This document shows positions 1 to 8,671 of a DNA stretch of 64,000 nucleotides, one piece after another. The stretch lies in NCBI GenBank assembly GCA_001769535.1, contig MEOH01000002.1, positions 248,001 to 312,000 of the forward strand. Reading direction: 5' to 3'. The translations under genes were made by a program, and so were the position numbers. The notes under the pieces are model-generated. The model saw only the letters and a list, made by a program, of their open reading frames with translations, did not search any database and was not told where the DNA came from. The stretch comes from Bacteroidetes bacterium GWF2_38_335 (GTDB lineage Bacteria; Bacteroidota; Bacteroidia; Bacteroidales; GWF2-38-335). Numbering within the stretch: the stretch's first letter is position 1; each line of letters starts with the position of its first letter.

Positions 1-1970
1 AAACTTAAATCTTCTGAAGTCCAATACAAATCCTCATTTATCATATAATATGCACGAAGAGTGTCCGGACTATTAGTATTCTGAATGAAAGATATTTCGT
101 TTGTCAAGAATGAATTCATACCACTATAACATCTTTGAAACCCAGGGCTACCATTTTGATATGCACTTATAATAAAATCAGAAGTCCCATCATTGTTCAA
201 ATCTAATTCATATGACTCAGTGATTCCAAAATAAGTATTTAATGATATATCAGGTTCAATATCCGTATAATAAATACCCTCTCCAGTTGTTTGTCCGGCA
301 TAGATTCTGTTTGGTTCTTCAATGGTAATTATGTTTGACCCGATTGAAAGTGCATTGATATCCTTTATAATCATATCTGCAACGGATAGGATAAAAAAAC
401 GATACGGTTGGCCTGAAACAATGTTATCTCCATCACTATCCAAAAAGGTGTCATCAAGGATCAGTTCATGATTTGCTCCGGTAGGAAGTACTTGAAGATA
501 TTTTTCTTCAGTAAGCAGGTTGGCAGATTCCATATTGAAAGCTGATACCGCTTCTTTTTTAACAGCAATAATCCTGTATTCAGCCAATCCTGTTTCATCC
601 GCACGCTTAAAAAAACTAATTTTTATGTCCCTGCCATCACCAAAATCTGAATTATCAATAACCAATGGCCCTTTTACCTGCAATAAAGGTGAAGCAAGCT
701 TAAATGATGCCGAAAATGCCGAAAAAGTATTCACATTTGTCTGACTTCCATTGGCAATGCTCATGACAACAAAAACGTAATTGACATTGTGTGATATCAA
801 ACCGGATGTAAAATCATTCAACGAATCCGAATTAACCATCACTGAAACATTTTCACCGGATGGAAAATGACTAATGTATGACCCGTGTGTAAGAGCAGAA
901 GCATAATCGACCGTAAACATTGTCATGGAATCTTCTTTAACAAAGTAAACCCTGTATTCAACAATCGCTGATTCGTCGATTGCCTTTTCAAACGAATAGT
1001 TGATATCATATCTTGTACCTCCGGAATATATCCATTCAATCTGAAGGTTGCTTGCTGTATCGCATGGTGAAGTCAAAATAATTTCTTGTGATGGTGAAGA
1101 AAGGACGTTTTCATTCAGATTTATGCCATCCGCAACTGATAAAACAAATATTTTGTATGGAATAAACTCATTGATAATGGCTCCATCTGCTGAAGTTGAA
1201 AATTCACTAAAAACAGTATCAATACTTGAGCCGTCAGACAACACTTCAATGTAATCGGAGGAAATAACATTGTTAGCATCTTCAACATCAAAAGTATCTG
1301 CCATCCCAGATTTTACTGCCATAATTCTGTAGGATTGAATCCATGAGTTCCACATGCTTTTTTCTGCTGTAATCCTCAGGTCGAGGCCATTTTGATTATC
1401 TCCTGCATCAAAGGCAGCCACTCTTTCTGCAGCAGCAGGCAAACCTTCACCGGCAACAATAGGGTCATTGGGAATCTGGTTAATGGCAAAATCACTTATA
1501 GTGTTGTAATTCCTGAAACGAATCCATCCATAGAAATAATCTGTACCTGATTTAACTCTGAATCCTGCAAATCTATTAAAGCAATTGTACCATAAACAAT
1601 AAATTGACGGTAATCCCGAATAATTTTGACAAAGGAACAATTCAGAACTAGTCCATAAGCAATTGTTATTAATACTATCATTTAACTGAAGCGTGTCTAC
1701 TCCATTAACTGTTTCATGTCTAATAAACTCGAAATTTTCTAATGGACAAGCTGAAATGGCACCCTCCCCCCAATTAAGTTCAAAATGAATTTTAAAATCA
1801 TCTATCCCATCGCTGTTAACATCAAAGAAATAATAATCATCAGAAATAAATGGTAAAACAAAAATCATTGTGGTATCAGGCTCAATATCAGTATAAACAA
1901 TCTGCGACTGAGCTTTTTCACCAAACAAAAGTGAAAGCAGGACTATGATTGTTAGCAGAAATTTTCTCAC
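1..1970 (-). CDS. Large secreted protein with a repeated module, C-terminus beyond the window
   Basis: An open frame runs without a stop from a GTG at 1970 to the window edge, about 656 codons. An in-frame TAA lies four codons upstream of the GTG. The first residues form a signal peptide (MRKFLLTIIVLLSLLFG, cleavage probably after AQS near residue 22), so the protein is exported. The module opening with IVYTDIEPD just after the signal, followed by a DVNSDGIDDF calcium-loop-like motif, reappears near the end of the visible part as IYYTDIEPD with DLNNDGTSDF. Between them are three stretches sharing a pattern of the type 'YR(I/V)..VK...', 'F.....A' and 'PY(K/R)(I/F)F(V/I)LSVAD', which suggest internal beta repeats. 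I do not recognise a family. A T9SS tail would be expected beyond the edge but is not visible. Confidence 0.8.
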   Translation of the reverse strand, partial: MRKFLLTIIVLLSLLFGEKAQSQIVYTDIEPDTTMIFVLPFISDDYYFFDVNSDGIDDFKIHFELNWGEGAISACPLENFEFIRHETVNGVDTLQLNDSINNNCLWTSSELFLCQNYSGLPSIYCLWYNCFNRFAGFRVKSGTDYFYGWIRFRNYNTISDFAINQIPNDPIVAGEGLPAAAERVAAFDAGDNQNGLDLRITAEKSMWNSWIQSYRIMAVKSGMADTFDVEDANNVISSDYIEVLSDGSSIDTVFSEFSTSADGAIINEFIPYKIFVLSVADGINLNENVLSSPSQEIILTSPCDTASNLQIEWIYSGGTRYDINYSFEKAIDESAIVEYRVYFVKEDSMTMFTVDYASALTHGSYISHFPSGENVSVMVNSDSLNDFTSGLISHNVNYVFVVMSIANGSQTNVNTFSAFSASFKLASPLLQVKGPLVIDNSDFGDGRDIKISFFKRADETGLAEYRIIAVKKEAVSAFNMESANLLTEEKYLQVLPTGANHELILDDTFLDSDGDNIVSGQPYRFFILSVADMIIKDINALSIGSNIITIEEPNRIYAGQTTGEGIYYTDIEPDISLNTYFGITESYELDLNNDGTSDFIISAYQNGSPGFQRCYSGMNSFLTNEISFIQNTNSPDTLRAYYMINEDLYWTSEDLS

Positions 1971-2066
1971 AGCAATAATTTATTGGTAATCAACTAAAAG
2001 ACGAAGATAATGGTTTTTTGGTTGCATGGATTATTTGAAAATTGAAAAAATAGGAACAAAAAAACA

Positions 2067-2104
2067 AATGTGTGTTTTCAGATTTTCATCAAAAAACACA
2101 CATT
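2067..2104 (-). terminator. Probable rho-independent terminator of the MuiA-like gene
   Basis: A perfect 12-bp stem (AATGTGTGTTTT at 2067-2078 against AAAACACACATT at 2093-2104) is followed on the minus strand by a T-rich run. It lies about 70 bases past the stop codon at 2175. Confidence 0.7.
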
Positions 2105-2174
2105 CAATTTATTTTCCAAAAACCCCAAGTACTCTAGGCACTCAAAGTACTTTAAATACTTTAAGTACTTCTTC

Positions 2175-3806
2175 CTAATCAATAATCACCGTTTGGTTTC
2201 GGGGGTATTTCACCGAATATTTGATGCCCATTTTCTTCGACTCGGCGGGTTTCAGCTTGAATTCCCAGGATACTTTTCCGGTTGCTTCCTCGTATTTTCC
2301 TGCTGATATGTCAATTTTCTCAACTTCGATTTCGCTGTTTGTGGAAAGCGGCATCTGGTCTTCGATCAGAATGGATATTTCGGCTTTTTTCTTGTTTTTC
2401 ACTTCGATATCCCATGCGCGTGATTCTTTTTGGTTGGTACCGATGAATTTTTTGCTTGAGAAATCTTTCAGTTTGGTGCGGGTAATGGCAATGCCTTTGT
2501 CGCGGCCAAGTGATACTTCAAGGGTGTCATTGGTATTGATGGTGTTCAGCCATGATTTGCCAATGTATTTTCCTTCGAAGAAGATATTCATATCGCCTGA
2601 AATCAAATTGTATTGCTCCCATCCGGTAACGAGGGCAATGAGAAATGCGTCGGTGCTGAGTTTCGGGGCGGCATAATATCTGAAATCGGCTTTCAGGTCG
2701 TATTCCTGCATCGAAACAGCATGGTATTTACCGTCGGTGGGAATGGAATACGGAATATCAATTTTAAACTCCACGCTGGTGGTATTTTCATTTACAGTTG
2801 TGTATGACGAGGCATAATCGGCAGATGGCTGCTCAAGTAATTTTTCTCCTTCGTCATATCCTCCAACAGCTTTTGCTTCTTTGGCCATTTCAGATCTTGG
2901 TGAAGCATATTCAGCTTTTCCCTTCGACCGGGTATAAGCCTGTACATAATAGAAATTCAGGTACCAGGGATTGATCAACGGTTTGTTGTTATCCATCATG
3001 GGGTTTCCGGTGCATAAAGTCAGATTTACATTTTTCCATTCCTCGCCCGAATACTGATATACATTGGCTTTGTAGCTTAGTTTAACAGGCTGTGAAATAT
3101 CTTCGGCCCTTAAATCATAAATGGGTGTCCAGCCGGCATTGAGCGACAGATAGTCAATCTCAAATTTAGCAACCTGAGGTGCCGAGGAGGAAATGTCGAT
3201 CACGATTTCGGAGGTGGGCTGAGTGGTACGGGTATTCAGTGTACTCAACTGGTTGCTGATGCGCGCATAATCCTTATTTATTTCAGCGAGAGTTTGTTTA
3301 ATTTTCAATTGTTTTGTCTTGATGTCGGTAAGCCTTGTGCGGTAAAACTCGGCGGCCAGACGGATTTCTTCGGTTTTAACGCCGGTCTGTTCCCCTCCAA
3401 GTTTTTTATTTGCGAGCAACATGGATTCCTCCTCATTGTAAACTGAAAGCATGGTATTTTCATTTTCAACTCTTTGTGTAAGGATTTTCAGCGAATCCTC
3501 AAGCATTTTCACCTCTTTGGATTTTTGCTGTGCTTTCATGTAATTGATCTGGTGCTGGACGGAAAGAATTGTAAAAGTGCCTTTTCCTTTCACCTGTATG
3601 CTTTGCGGATTGATATTCTGCGGCAAATCTTCAACAACAAGCTGAATAAATCCCTTTTGTATAGATGCACTTCCACTTCGGGAAACCTGCGCACCTGAAA
3701 GGTAAACGGTTACATTATCGATTTGTGAATTAATTACCACGGGTTTTTCCTGTGCAATTCCAAAGAAAACGATTGCCATCAGGATCGTTGTTAAAATAGT
3801 TTTCAT
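2175..3806 (-). CDS. MuiA-family (DUF4139) exported protein
   Basis: The 543-residue protein begins with a signal peptide (MKTILTTILMAIVFFGIAQ). Residues about 25-130 fit the N-terminal DUF4140 domain (DNVTVYLSGAQVSRSGSA, then PQNINPQSIQVKGKG). A coiled-coil stretch of about 100 residues follows, and the rest fits DUF4139, with the typical LNAGWTPIYDLRAE motif and the YSVKYPRNQTV ending. Family members were named after a mucoidy inhibitor, but their biochemical role is not established. The gene seems to stand alone: a terminator follows it and a 7-bp tandem repeat precedes it. Confidence 0.85.
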   Translation of the reverse strand: MKTILTTILMAIVFFGIAQEKPVVINSQIDNVTVYLSGAQVSRSGSASIQKGFIQLVVEDLPQNINPQSIQVKGKGTFTILSVQHQINYMKAQQKSKEVKMLEDSLKILTQRVENENTMLSVYNEEESMLLANKKLGGEQTGVKTEEIRLAAEFYRTRLTDIKTKQLKIKQTLAEINKDYARISNQLSTLNTRTTQPTSEIVIDISSSAPQVAKFEIDYLSLNAGWTPIYDLRAEDISQPVKLSYKANVYQYSGEEWKNVNLTLCTGNPMMDNNKPLINPWYLNFYYVQAYTRSKGKAEYASPRSEMAKEAKAVGGYDEGEKLLEQPSADYASSYTTVNENTTSVEFKIDIPYSIPTDGKYHAVSMQEYDLKADFRYYAAPKLSTDAFLIALVTGWEQYNLISGDMNIFFEGKYIGKSWLNTINTNDTLEVSLGRDKGIAITRTKLKDFSSKKFIGTNQKESRAWDIEVKNKKKAEISILIEDQMPLSTNSEIEVEKIDISAGKYEEATGKVSWEFKLKPAESKKMGIKYSVKYPRNQTVIID

Positions 3807-3841
3807 TTTTTTATAATTTAGTTTCTAGTATTGAGTATCAG

Positions 3842-3883
3842 GTTTCTAGTTTCTAGTTTCTGGTTTCTGGTTTTTGGTTTTTG
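3842..3883. repeat. Heptamer tandem repeat, six units
   Basis: Six consecutive 7-bp units drift from GTTTCTA through GTTTCTG to GTTTTTG. They lie 36 bases upstream of the MuiA-like start. The unit number could vary by slippage. Confidence 0.8.
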
Positions 3884-3940
3884 GTTAAAGTAATTTATTT
3901 GAAAAACAAATAAACAAATGAACAATTAAACAATTAAACA

Positions 3941-3958
3941 TCCCGATAGCTATCGGGA
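3941..3958. repeat. Dispersed 18-bp palindrome, copy 1
   Basis: TCCCGATAGCTATCGGGA is a perfect palindrome. Identical copies lie at 16403-16420 and 47599-47616, all intergenic. The rest of the 3807-4101 gap shows no gene. Confidence 0.9.
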
Positions 3959-4101
3959 GAACAAAAGAAACTCTTCAAATGCCGACTAAAGTCGAGCATC
4001 CTAGAAAATTTCATTTTCGGAACAAAAAGAACTCCTTATCTTTTCGTCATTCTTTTCCCTTTCTTCCCTCTAAAGATACAAAAAAAAACAAATTCCATAA
4101 A

Positions 4102-5349
4102 TTATGAATTGGAATTTATTGCCTGAACAGGATTAAGTCTGGATGCAGCAAGGGCCGGAAAGATTCCTGCAAATATTCCGGTAAAAAAAGAAATGAGCAA
4201 ACCTGTTATGATGTTGCTGGTGGACAAATAAAAATCCATCTCCGTCATTCTGGCTGCCATATTTATGCCAAAATATATGAGAACCAATCCTATAATTCCC
4301 CCGATCAGCGAAAGCGTTACCGATTCAAAAAGGAATTGGTATAGAATAAAGAAATTCTTTGCTCCCAGTGCTTTTTGGATGCCAATCATTTTTGTACGTT
4401 CCTTAACGGAAACAAACATGATGTTGGCAATACCGAAGGCGCCGACAAGAATTGACAATCCGCCGATAAACAAACCAGCCAGATCGATGATAACAAAAAT
4501 CTGGTCAAAGCCTTTGGTAATCAGACTGGCTTTGTTCAGCGCAAAGTTATCGTCGGCTTTGGGTTTGAGCTTTCTGATTGCACGCATAATTCCATGCAAT
4601 TCATCATTTAACTGATCAATGCTGACTCCCGGTTTTACTTTAACCATTATCATTGGATTCAAGCGGTCATTGCGCAGATCAAGAAGATTTCTTACAAAAT
4701 TTATTGGAACAATTACCAGTTCATCCATGCTTTGGTTAAAAATTGAAGACCCCTCTTTTTTAAAAACCCCGACAATCATCAGCTTATGTCCCATCATCTT
4801 TATTTCTTTTCCAATAGGGTCAATATTTCCAAAAAGTTCTTCAGCTATGGTATTTCCGATGACACATCTGTTTTTCCCGCTGTTGCATTCGAAATCTGAA
4901 AAATACCGTCCCTTGCCCATATCAAACGCTCTGATCTTTTCATAACCTGATGAAACAGCCAGAATCGTGGTTTCTTCCATGGCCAGATTGCGGTATTGGA
5001 TGGTTTTGTTTGTCTGAACCATAAAAGCGACCGCTTCGGCATTTTTTGATCTTTTTTTGATTTCATCCATTTCGTTGATCTTGGGAACCGGTCGGTTAAT
5101 ATATTTCCACCAGGGGTAATCGGGGCCAAACTCCCAGGGCCATTTTTGCACATAAATCACATCATCACCCAGCGAGCTTATGGAGTTGTGAACATTCTGT
5201 TCCAAAGAGTCAATCACTGCGAAAACCGTAATTATTGCAAAGATCCCGATGGTAATTCCAAGCAGCGAAAGAAATGTTCGCAGCTTATTGACAACAAGCG
5301 AATTGTAAGCAAACAGGACACTTTCCTTTAATAACTTCAGGTAAATCAT
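4102..5349 (-). CDS. MacB/FtsX-type ABC transporter permease
   Basis: The 415-residue protein has the usual MacB layout: one N-terminal membrane helix (LRTFLSLLGITIGIFAIITVFAV), a periplasmic MacB_PCD domain of about 200 residues, then three C-terminal helices of the FtsX domain, ending AASRLNPVQAINS. I chose the ATG at 5349 (MIYLKLLKE) because family alignments start there. An in-frame extension to 5460 adds an untypical 37-residue leader. No ATPase or fusion-protein gene is adjacent. Such permeases export lipoproteins, peptides or small molecules; the substrate cannot be told. Confidence 0.85.
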   Translation of the reverse strand: MIYLKLLKESVLFAYNSLVVNKLRTFLSLLGITIGIFAIITVFAVIDSLEQNVHNSISSLGDDVIYVQKWPWEFGPDYPWWKYINRPVPKINEMDEIKKRSKNAEAVAFMVQTNKTIQYRNLAMEETTILAVSSGYEKIRAFDMGKGRYFSDFECNSGKNRCVIGNTIAEELFGNIDPIGKEIKMMGHKLMIVGVFKKEGSSIFNQSMDELVIVPINFVRNLLDLRNDRLNPMIMVKVKPGVSIDQLNDELHGIMRAIRKLKPKADDNFALNKASLITKGFDQIFVIIDLAGLFIGGLSILVGAFGIANIMFVSVKERTKMIGIQKALGAKNFFILYQFLFESVTLSLIGGIIGLVLIYFGINMAARMTEMDFYLSTSNIITGLLISFFTGIFAGIFPALAASRLNPVQAINSNS

Positions 5350-5534
5350 ATTACAAAGGTAAGTAAATATTGGGAAAATGGATATTGGATATTCGCCAAA
5401 TGCAAAATATCCAAATATCGGCGAAGGTATAATCTCACCAAAACAATAAATATAAAACAAGTAACTAAACCGCTATGGATTGAAAATCCATAGGTTTTAA
5501 GAAAAACAAAAAATGAAATTTTTTAAATGAACAA

Positions 5535-5738
5535 CCCCGCCGCAAAGCAGCGGGGTATCAGCTAAGGATTTTTTATATATACGACCCAAGGGGCGAGGAA
5601 TAAAACCTAGAGATCCCTCGGCTTCACTCGGGATCAGTTCGACTAGATAATTTCAGTTCACTATCGCTCCTGAAATTATAGTCTCACTGATTTAAGAACA
5701 AGGAACATCGATATTCGATTTAAGAAGTTTGCTTCCAC
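5535..5738. repeat. Cluster of intergenic hairpins
   Basis: The 541-base gap between the permease and pepD has no gene. It holds stem-loops with arms ACCCCGC/GCGGGGT (5534-5556), GATCCC/GGGATC (5612-5635) and AATTTCAG/CTGAAATT (5649-5677). A copy of a dispersed element starting AAGAACAAGGAACATCGAT lies at about 5694-5738, with relatives at 56366-56436 and 63352-63430. Confidence 0.7.
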
Positions 5739-5843
5739 TTTGGATTGTAAATTTTTTCCAAATATTTGAAATTTGAATATTTTTAGAAACTAAAGTTACC
5801 GCAATGAAATTACGGGGTTTTAACAAATTTTGAAACAATAAAA

Positions 5844-5868
5844 AAACCCGGAAAAAAAACCCGGGTTT
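5844..5868 (-). terminator. Rho-independent terminator of pepD
   Basis: Perfect 8-bp stem AAACCCGG (5844-5851) and CCGGGTTT (5861-5868). The minus strand carries a T run after it, and the stop codon is 23 bases away. Confidence 0.8.
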
Positions 5869-5890
5869 AATTATTTAAAGTATCAATAAA

Positions 5891-7351
5891 TTATTTTTTT
5901 GGTACATTCTTCAAAGTTTCCACAAGGAAATCCCAGAATTTGGGAACAGAAGCTATCAATAGTCTTTCATCAGGTGAGTGGGGTGATCTGATGGTCGGAC
6001 CAAATGAAATCATATCCCAGTTGGGGTATGCAGCTCCGAGAATTCCACATTCCAGTCCGGCATGAATAACCTTAGTTTCAGGAACCTTACCGAATTTTTT
6101 CTTATAAACTTCCTCCATGGTTTTGAGGATGGGTGATTTTGGATTTGGTTTCCATCCGGGATAAGCACCTTCGAGTTTAACTTTGGCACCTGCCAATTCA
6201 AAAACGCTGGTAACCATAGCACCAAGATCCACTTTAGCTGAGTCAACAGAGCTTCTCATCAAGCAGTTGATTTCGATTTTTCCTTTGCCTGTTTTAACAA
6301 TGGCTAAGTTCAAAGAAGTTTCCACAACACCGGGCATGGCATCGCTCATGCGGATTACTCCGTTAGGGCAGGCATAAACAGCATTGATGAATTTTTCCAG
6401 ATCTTTTGCAGCAAAAACCTTTTTAATACCTTTTACTTTTTCGGCTTTAAAACTGAGGTTTGGCTCAGTAGCTTCGAGTTCGTTCATGTATATTTTTTCG
6501 TACTCTTTCAGATCTTTAAGAAAAGCTTTTTCTTTGGCAGCGGGGACAGTAACTGTGGCGAATGCTTCGCGCGGAATGGCATTTCTGAGTGTTCCACCCT
6601 GTGCCTGTGCTAACTGAATTCCATATTTTTTTACTGCATATTTCAGAAATCTGAACATTAGTTTATTTGCGTTTCCGCGACCAAGAATGATGTCCATACC
6701 TGAATGTCCGCCTTTTAAACCGGTCAGATTCAGTTTGTAACCAACAGTTCCTTTTTTAACGCCTGCTTCTTTGTAAGTCATTTTGATATTGGCATCTTCG
6801 CCGCCTGCACAACCGAAGTAAAGTTCGCCTTCATCTTCAGAGTCAAGGTTCATGAGAATGTCACCTTTTAAAAATTTAGGTTTTAAGCCGATTGCTCCGG
6901 TCATTCCGGTTTCTTCGTCAATGGTAAAAAGACATTCAATAGGACCGTGCTGGATTTTTTTATCAGCAAGAACAGTCATCATGGCAGCACAACCCAAACC
7001 GTTGTCGGCACCCAGAGTAGTTCCTCTGGCTTTTACCCATTCGCCATCAATATATGCATCAATTGGATCTTTTTCAAAATTGTGTTTTGAGTCAGAATTG
7101 GCCTGAGGCACCATATCCAAATGACCCTGCAGAACAACGCCTTTAACTTTTTCATAACCTTTTGTAGCCGGTTTGCTGATAATCACATTTTCAACTCCGT
7201 CAACAACAACTTTTAATCCGTGCTTTTTTCCAAACTCTTTCATGAATTTGATCACGGCGGCTTCTTTTTTAGAAGGACGGGGTATCTGAGTCAGTGCATA
7301 AAAGTTTTCCCATAATGCTTTGGGTTCCAATTTTAAAATATCTTTTCCCAT
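5891..7351 (-). CDS. pepD: Aminoacyl-histidine dipeptidase (PepD)
   Basis: This is a cytosolic M20-family metallopeptidase that cleaves Xaa-His and other dipeptides. From the ATG at 7351 it is 486 residues long, the usual PepD length; an upstream in-frame ATG at 7411 adds 20 atypical residues. Visible zinc-site motifs are LQGHLDMVPQ (His and the following Asp), TTLGADNGLG (bridging Asp), IDEETGMTGA (catalytic Glu pair) and NLDSEDEGE. The lid/dimer domain lies between, and the C-terminal HAGLECGILG and PTIRSPHSPDERL motifs complete the active site. It probably serves peptide utilisation together with the secreted peptidases of this window. Confidence 0.93.
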   Translation of the reverse strand: MGKDILKLEPKALWENFYALTQIPRPSKKEAAVIKFMKEFGKKHGLKVVVDGVENVIISKPATKGYEKVKGVVLQGHLDMVPQANSDSKHNFEKDPIDAYIDGEWVKARGTTLGADNGLGCAAMMTVLADKKIQHGPIECLFTIDEETGMTGAIGLKPKFLKGDILMNLDSEDEGELYFGCAGGEDANIKMTYKEAGVKKGTVGYKLNLTGLKGGHSGMDIILGRGNANKLMFRFLKYAVKKYGIQLAQAQGGTLRNAIPREAFATVTVPAAKEKAFLKDLKEYEKIYMNELEATEPNLSFKAEKVKGIKKVFAAKDLEKFINAVYACPNGVIRMSDAMPGVVETSLNLAIVKTGKGKIEINCLMRSSVDSAKVDLGAMVTSVFELAGAKVKLEGAYPGWKPNPKSPILKTMEEVYKKKFGKVPETKVIHAGLECGILGAAYPNWDMISFGPTIRSPHSPDERLLIASVPKFWDFLVETLKNVPKK

Positions 7352-7426
7352 AATTTGATTATTTATTAATTGATAAAAATTGAGTTTAAAAATAGGGAAA
7401 AAAATTAACAAAAGGGAATTGGATGT

Positions 7427-7595
7427 GAAAAAATGGCCGCTAATGCGCGAATATTTTTTTTTGCCGCTATTTAAAGGTAGCTAAAAATTTGTTAATGGTT
7501 TTTGTTTCACCATTGAAGAGGGTTTAGACAATGTTCCATGTCGGGAGAATTAGAACAGCGGGAAAAAATGCCGCTAATGCGCTAATATTTTTTTT
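7427..7595. repeat. Repeat-rich gap: paired CCGCTAATGCGC units and a tagged hairpin
   Basis: A unit reading GCCGCTAATGCGC(G/T)AATATT followed by a T run occurs at about 7437 and again at about 7570. Between them, at 7533-7556, is a degenerate copy of the hairpin GTTCCAAGTC-GGGA-GACTTGGAAC seen perfectly at 13857-13880 and nearly so at 8641-8664. I see no gene in 7352-7659. Confidence 0.75.
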
Positions 7596-7659
7596 GTAAT
7601 CAGGTCACATTTTAATCACAGCATTTTTTTGTGATTAAGTTAATACAATACTCAAACTT

Positions 7660-8361
7660 TTATTCCGGGTTAAGGCAATATTCCATTTTTCTTGTAAAAT
7701 CAATTTCTTCCGGAGATACTTTTGCCTGATAAGGGTATATTTCCACCCCATTTTTTTTTGCCTGCCTCAGTATTTTTGCATATTCAGGATCAATTCTTAT
7801 TGCCGGTGCAAATAGTTCAACATCCATCCGCTGGATGACATACAGCATGACTGCCCTATATCCCAATGATTTGGCCTTAATTAGGGTATTGAGGTGTTTT
7901 TGTCCGCGGGTGGTCACCGAATCGGGGAACAATGCATATATTCCCTCTTTCAGAGTTACATTTTTTACCTCGATAAAGCATTTTTCCTTTTCATTTTCGG
8001 CAAATAAATCGAAACGCGAGTCTTCAAATTTATATTCGGGTTGCACGATAGTGTAGCCGGTTAACTCCGGAATCAGGTTATTTTTCACTGCCTCATAGGC
8101 CAGCTTATTGGGATTTGATGTATTTACGCCAACCCAGTTGTTATTGATTTTTATCATTTCCCATGTGAACTTTGTCCTGCGGGCCGGATCATCATTTGGT
8201 GTCAGATAAACTTCGGCATTTTCTTCGAGACAGGATTTCATGGATCCTGAGTTTGTGCAGTGGGCTGTAATTACAGAGCCATCATCCAGTAAAATATCGG
8301 CTAAAAAACGTTTGTATCGTTTTATTAACCGTCCGTGCACTAGTGGTTTGGCGAATTTCAT
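7660..8361 (-). CDS. sfsA: SfsA family protein (sugar fermentation stimulation)
   Basis: The 233-residue protein matches SfsA across its length: an N-terminal OB-like part (RLIKRYKRFLADILLDDG, then HCTNSGSM) and a PD-(D/E)XK nuclease-like core (SRFDLFAE, CFIEVKNVTL, FPDSVTTRGQKHL). I start at the ATG 8361 (MKFAKPLVHGRL), the conserved family start. An ATG seven codons upstream would lie inside the -7 promoter box. The family was named for an E. coli effect on maltose genes; the nuclease-like fold and DNA binding are known, but its role is not settled. Confidence 0.92.
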   Translation of the reverse strand: MKFAKPLVHGRLIKRYKRFLADILLDDGSVITAHCTNSGSMKSCLEENAEVYLTPNDDPARRTKFTWEMIKINNNWVGVNTSNPNKLAYEAVKNNLIPELTGYTIVQPEYKFEDSRFDLFAENEKEKCFIEVKNVTLKEGIYALFPDSVTTRGQKHLNTLIKAKSLGYRAVMLYVIQRMDVELFAPAIRIDPEYAKILRQAKKNGVEIYPYQAKVSPEEIDFTRKMEYCLNPE

Positions 8362-8365
8362 GGTG

Positions 8366-8373
8366 CAAATATA
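8366..8373 (-). promoter_or_regulatory. Bacteroidetes -7 box of sfsA
   Basis: TATATTTG on the minus strand matches TAnnTTTG exactly and ends four bases before the sfsA ATG. That would leave almost no 5' leader. No clear -33 TTTG is seen. Confidence 0.55.
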
Positions 8374-8460
8374 CTTAATCACTTTTACCTGGGAAAAAAG
8401 TATATCATTAATAATTTGATTTTTAAATCTGCTTATAAATGATTATTAATCTTAAAAAAA

Positions 8461-8555
8461 GTCAGGCCTAAAGGCCGATCTTTGCTCTGCAGAATAACCC
8501 CGGCCTTAAGGCCGGGGTTATGAACTGCCAGTCAAGAAAGGCCTTTAGGCCTGAC
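8461..8555. repeat. Nested palindromic element
   Basis: Outer arms GTCAGGCCTAAAGGCC (8461-8476) and its exact complement (8540-8555) enclose a perfect 26-bp palindrome at 8495-8520 centred on CCGGCCTTAAGGCCGG. A related GC hairpin lies at 9990-10016. Confidence 0.9.
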
Positions 8556-8640
8556 AGGAAATTTTAGTCGGTCAGTATTGATACTTAACAGAGTAAAATC
8601 AGTAAGCATATTTAATGGAATCTGGTTTATTGGATACAAT

Positions 8641-8664
8641 GTTCTAAGTCGGGAGACTTGGAAC
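8641..8664. repeat. Dispersed GTTCyAAGTC hairpin, copy 2
   Basis: Arms GTTCTAAGTC and GACTTGGAAC flank GGGA. It is preceded by ACAAT and followed by AGCGG, as in the copies at 7533 and 13857. Confidence 0.85.
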
Positions 8665-8671
8665 AGCGGAT

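Noticed and set aside
2221-2676. Plus-strand open frame of about 150 codons inside the MuiA-like gene
   Set aside because: It lies entirely antisense to a well-supported family member and has no family resemblance; it follows from codon bias on the other strand.
5349-5460. Longer start for the MacB-type permease
   Set aside because: The extra 37 residues contain repeat-derived text and precede the conserved start MIYLKLLKE.
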